From a virus: a stretch of DNA of 64,000 nucleotides. The DNA lies in the IMG/VR virus record IMGVR_UViG_3300031857_000028, positions 81,754 to 145,753 of that record; one strand, given 5' to 3'. The position numbers and the translations under genes were made by a program. This document shows positions 61,637 to 64,000 of the stretch, piece by piece; position 1 is the first letter of the stretch; each line of letters starts with the position of its first letter. The notes beneath the pieces were generated by a model, which made no database searches, was not told where the DNA came from, and saw only the letters and a program-made list of their open reading frames with translations.

Positions 61637-62092
61637 GTTCTCATGGATAGTTTTAAAACTTAAAATTTTATACATACCTTTCCCACTGGGAGTATATACT
61701 TGAATAGTATCTCCTGAGATTTTACCAACTAGTGTTGATCCTAATGGAGATTTTAATGTCACTTCTTCCCACTCGTTACAAAAATTACTAGTTAATTCTG
61801 ACGCAACAATATTAACCGTTTTTATAGTTTTGTCAAGAACATTTTCAAGAATGACTATAGAGCCTACGCCGATTTCGTGTTTAGATATTTTACCGATATC
61901 AATTTTTTTACACGAATTCAACCTTGTAGTAAGTTGGTTTAATCGTAAATTTAAAAAATACTGTCTACTAATAATTTCTGAAAACTCTGAATTTTCTCTC
62001 AAGTCACCGGAGTTCATGGCAACTTCCAATTCTTCCGGTATAGTAACTGTTAATTCATGTTTTATTTTTTCAATTTCTTGTTCAATATCCAT
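61628..62092 (-). CDS. greA: GreA-type transcript cleavage factor
   Basis: This 154-residue homologue of GreA/GreB has an N-terminal coiled coil with the tip motif SGDLRENSEF; D30 and E33 match the catalytic D41 and E44 of E. coli GreA (HGDLKENAEY). The C-terminal domain has VGSIVILEN, VTLKSPLGSTLVGKISGDTI and QVYTPSGKGMYKILSF, the FKBP-like Gre fold (GreA: NSPIARGLIGK, VKTPGGEVEF). It inserts in the RNA polymerase secondary channel and rescues backtracked complexes. I start at ATG 62092 (GAGAG upstream), discarding a TTG extension. A terminator stands in its leader. Phage Gre proteins are rare. Confidence 0.92.
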   Translation of the reverse strand: MDIEQEIEKIKHELTVTIPEELEVAMNSGDLRENSEFSEIISRQYFLNLRLNQLTTRLNSCKKIDIGKISKHEIGVGSIVILENVLDKTIKTVNIVASELTSNFCNEWEEVTLKSPLGSTLVGKISGDTIQVYTPSGKGMYKILSFKTIHENLT

Positions 62093-62103
62093 GATACTCT
62101 CGT

Positions 62104-62146
62104 AAAAAGACAAAATAGAAACGAGAGATATTCCCGTTTCTATTTT
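62104..62146 (-). terminator. Terminator or attenuator in the greA leader
   Basis: A perfect 12-bp stem (AAAATAGAAACG / CGTTTCTATTTT) with an 11-nt loop is followed by GTCTTTTT in the sense direction, ending 12 nt before the greA ATG. It separates the strongly promoted gene at 62187 from greA, so greA would need read-through or anti-termination. Confidence 0.82.
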
Positions 62147-62186
62147 GATAAATATAAAACTCTTTTTATAGAGTTTAATTATTTAA

Positions 62187-62501
62187 TTAGATTGTCCATG
62201 CGGTGATGGAACGACCCTTCGCAGCGGGGCGGGTGGACGCCACGGTTGATGAACGGAAGAAGTTCGGTTCACGAAGAACACTGTTGATGAAGCGAAGTCG
62301 TGTACGAACTTGCTTCGGCTGAACTCCTTCACGGTCAAGGAAGGTGTGAACATCATCAGCGGTAACTACACCAGAAGCGCGACCACGGGCAAGACGAGCA
62401 AGCCAAGTACGCATCTTGGATGCGGTGCGAGCGAATTCAGATTCGTTGTAGTAACGATTCATGTGATAAGTGGAATTGCTATTCCGTGTTGTACGTGCCA
62501 T
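62187..62501 (-). CDS. Small basic abundant-looking early protein
   Basis: This 104-residue, Arg/Ser/Thr-rich protein starts MARTTRNSNSTYHMNRYYNE, with KMRTWLARLARGRASGVVT and RTRLRFINSVLREP. Conserved in style with proteins of environmental phages. Its GC content and codon choice are clearly higher than neighbours and like gp23, and it has the strongest promoter in the window, so it is probably made in large amounts. Basicity suggests nucleic-acid binding. The short helical segment with HTFLDREGVQPKQV could be a small DNA-binding domain. Function unknown. Confidence 0.68.
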   Translation of the reverse strand: MARTTRNSNSTYHMNRYYNESEFARTASKMRTWLARLARGRASGVVTADDVHTFLDREGVQPKQVRTRLRFINSVLREPNFFRSSTVASTRPAAKGRSITAWTI

Positions 62502-62580
62502 ATACGTAACCTCTTTAATTAAAGTTTTGTAAGGTTGATAGAAATGTGCTCATTCGCCTTACTCGTTTGAGCATACAATT

Positions 62581-62609
62581 AATATACTACAGTCTTACTT
62601 ATTTGTCAA
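62581..62609 (-). promoter_or_regulatory. Strong sigma70-type early promoter
   Basis: Perfect TTGACA at 62604-62609, 17-nt spacer and TATATT at 62581-62586 are followed by a leader of about 70 nt with a TGCTCA/TGAGCA hairpin and GAGG before the ATG. This is the best consensus match in the window. Confidence 0.82.
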
Positions 62610-62620
62610 GTGGTAATCTG

Positions 62621-62854
62621 TTAGATATTTGAAATTACCGCACTTTCCCCAATAAGTCGTTCAAATTCCTGCTTTTTTTGAATAAGTGTTTCTACTCCAC
62701 CCTCAACATCACCATACCAAACCTTACCAAATCGTGCGGTTTCAATAGTAACATTATAGTTTGTATTTGGTTCCATACTGATGTTACCAACAGTTCCAAA
62801 TACAGTATTTGCGATATCGACAACTGGCGAAATATCTTCTTCTGTCCAAAACAT
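62621..62854 (-). CDS. Small acidic early-region protein
   Basis: This 77-residue protein (MFWTEEDISPVVDIANTVFG; NYNVTIETARFGKVWYGDVE; IQKKQEFERLIGESAV) has a strand-rich centre and helical end. No cysteine or catalytic signature, no family recognised. It lies one base from the Cys-rich gene and is followed by the early promoter at 62581-62609. Confidence 0.5.
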   Translation of the reverse strand: MFWTEEDISPVVDIANTVFGTVGNISMEPNTNYNVTIETARFGKVWYGDVEGGVETLIQKKQEFERLIGESAVISNI

Positions 62855-62855
62855 T

Positions 62856-63206
62856 TTATACCTCTGGATAATCTTTCCGAGTATTATGAGATTCCCTAGA
62901 ATCTATTTCTAGGGCATAACACTTCCAACACAAACATTTTACTTCTGGTAAAAGAGTTAGATCTTTTTTTCGGACTCCGTGTGCTCCACATGTTTCACAT
63001 ATAAGTGCGGAATCTCTTTTTATCTGTGTTGATATAGAATCTAATATGTACTGCGATGGTTTGTCAACCCCTTCAAATATAACATTCAATAATCCTTTGT
63101 ATCTGGATATAGATACAGTTTTAGAGTCTTTTACTGTATCTAAGGTAAACTGAATGAGTTGTTCAAATTTTAATTTCCATCCTAATCCAAAATTATCTAA
63201 TATCAT
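62856..63206 (-). CDS. Zinc-finger protein
   Basis: This 116-residue protein has an N-terminal mixed domain (LGWKLKFEQLIQFTLDTVKD; SRYKGLLNVIFEGVDKPSQY) and a C-terminal four-Cys zinc finger (LICETCGAHG, CLCWKCYALEID). The arrangement is seen in small proteins of unknown function of phages and bacteria. It may bind nucleic acid. A 136-nt leader holds an 11-bp hairpin (63266-63295) and a 10-bp palindrome ACGATATCGT. Confidence 0.58.
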   Translation of the reverse strand: MILDNFGLGWKLKFEQLIQFTLDTVKDSKTVSISRYKGLLNVIFEGVDKPSQYILDSISTQIKRDSALICETCGAHGVRKKDLTLLPEVKCLCWKCYALEIDSRESHNTRKDYPEV

Positions 63207-63265
63207 AGTATTTTTCTTTTTGCTTCTTTTTCTTTTTAAGAGAAATTAAGTATAAGCAAGGTTTA

Positions 63266-63295
63266 TAACGGGCCGTAAGTTAATACGACCCATTA
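63266..63295. repeat. Inverted repeat in leader region
   Basis: Sense TAATGGGTCGT / ACGGCCCGTTA forms an 11-bp stem with two G-U pairs and an 8-nt loop. No T-tract follows, so it is more likely a leader structure than a terminator. The rest of the 136-nt gap shows a palindrome at 63321-63330 and no gene. Confidence 0.55.
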
Positions 63296-63342
63296 TATAG
63301 TTTATAATTTGTATATGTGTACGATATCGTGTCTTGGAGGGG

Positions 63343-63507
63343 TTATTCAGTAAATGGCAATTTCTTCATTTCACTGAATATTTCTGAACTATCTACTTCT
63401 TCTACCACTTTAGTGGTTTTGTTGTTTTCTACCAATGCTTTCTTAGCTTCTGTCTTTTTCTGAAACTTCTTAATCATTGCGCGAATTTTCTTTTCTGAAG
63501 GTAACAT
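63343..63507 (-). CDS. Small basic protein of 54 residues
   Basis: The frame encodes 54 residues, MLPSEKKIRAMIKKFQKK and so on, ending KKLPFTE. Lys/Glu-rich, likely helical. The ATG overlaps the stop codon of the upstream gene (TAATG), a typical coupled start in this genome. Too short for family assignment; support is codon-like composition and coupling. Confidence 0.55.
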   Translation of the reverse strand: MLPSEKKIRAMIKKFQKKTEAKKALVENNKTTKVVEEVDSSEIFSEMKKLPFTE

Positions 63508-63977
63508 TACTTTATATTTTCCTCATTGTCAAGGTAATCATCTTCGTCATCATCGTCGTCGTCATCCACTTCAAACAATTTCTTTAAATTGTCTAATTCG
63601 TCATCTGAAAAATAATCCGTGTCCTTTTTTGAATTCTTTACTTTATCCATTAAGTCTTCAATAGAAGATGCGGCAAACTTACCGTCCGACGTTTTGTAAA
63701 CTTTTCCCATCGGAAACATACTCATCATACTAAATTTGTCAAGCATGTCACCTGCGGTATTCATAAACTCTGTAAAGGAGTTTCCAAGTTTTGCTAAAAC
63801 ATGCTCCATACCCAGCATTCTGCTGATAATTGTTCCCATACCCTCTTTCAGTTGATTAACTGTGTTCTTTATAGAAAGAATATGGGTATACATCAAAAAT
63901 ACTAGTATAAACGACAGTAAATTCATTACTGTTGAAACAATAAATATTGCTTCTGTTATTGTAATTGTGTTATTCAT
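63507..63977 (-). CDS. Membrane protein with acidic C-terminal tail
   Basis: This 156-residue protein has one N-terminal transmembrane helix (IFIVSTVMNLLSFILVFLMY, about 11-30), a helical middle with Met-rich segments and an Asp run near the end (VDDDDDDDEDDYLD). The shape is like other small phage membrane proteins conserved near the early region. The first ATG is 63977 with a weak ribosome site (AAGGTTAT). Function unknown. Confidence 0.55.
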   Translation of the reverse strand: MNNTITITEAIFIVSTVMNLLSFILVFLMYTHILSIKNTVNQLKEGMGTIISRMLGMEHVLAKLGNSFTEFMNTAGDMLDKFSMMSMFPMGKVYKTSDGKFAASSIEDLMDKVKNSKKDTDYFSDDELDNLKKLFEVDDDDDDDEDDYLDNEENIK

Positions 63978-64000
63978 ATAACCTTAATATTTATTCCTCT

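Overview
The window is part of the genome of a large, AT-rich, T4-like contractile-tailed phage (myovirus). The evidence is an almost complete T4-type head set in one cluster: gp17 terminase, gp20 portal, gp21 protease, gp22 scaffold, gp23 capsid and a gp13-like neck protein. There are also baseplate proteins related to gp6, gp25 and gp5, and a gp55-like late sigma factor. Sequence divergence, gene order and the extra genes place it among distant environmental T4 relatives rather than near coliphage T4. The host cannot be named. Strong GGAG ribosome sites, TTGACA-N17-TATATT promoters and a one-piece tmRNA argue for a Gram-negative host with an ordinary sigma70, and against alphaproteobacteria and marine picocyanobacteria, whose tmRNA is usually two-piece (inference).

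Layout: every gene is on the minus strand except one, so transcription runs from 64 kb towards 1. (a) 64-58 kb, probably early: small membrane and zinc-ribbon proteins, a GreA homologue, a basic abundant-looking protein, a tmRNA gene, HNH and HD-domain proteins and Hsp20. (b) 58-57 kb: the only plus-strand gene, a leucine-rich-repeat protein closed by a terminator. (c) 57-52 kb: membrane coiled-coil protein, UV-damage endonuclease, glycosyltransferase, an IMP dehydrogenase/GMP reductase relative, a lytic transglycosylase and gp55. (d) 51.9-34.8 kb: baseplate and tail genes. (e) 34.7-30.3 kb: a replication/recombination island (resolvase-like nuclease, primase, fused SbcD-SbcC) inside the tail genes. 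(f) 30.3-20.4 kb: tail fibres and fibre-associated proteins. (g) 20.3-16.1 kb: one 1398-residue multidomain protein with a zincin, a KxDG nucleotidyltransferase, an HxGH nucleotidylyltransferase and a ParB-like module. (h) 16-0 kb: terminase and head morphogenesis, interleaved with small proteins that look like packaged internal proteins, a phage bS21 and a membrane-anchored cystine-knot peptide.

How it fits together: many genes overlap by ATGA or TAATATG, so they form translationally coupled operons. A recurrent TATTTATA element lies 21-36 nt ahead of six start codons and is the best candidate for the gp55-dependent late promoter. Several head-cluster proteins start with a ten-residue peptide closely patterned on the T4 capsid-targeting sequence that gp21 protease removes, suggesting a set of cargo proteins packaged with the DNA. 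bS21, tmRNA, GreA and gp55 together point to extensive control of host translation and transcription.

The most noteworthy items are the complete phage tmRNA with tag GNYNLALAA, the capsid-targeting-like leaders, the multidomain protein with candidate protease sites at domain joints, phage bS21 and GreA, the fused SbcD-SbcC, the knottin-like peptide and an 18-residue Cys-rich micropeptide. No tRNA, CRISPR array, insertion sequence, integrase or attachment site was seen. No gene-free stretch exceeds 300 bases except the tmRNA gene.
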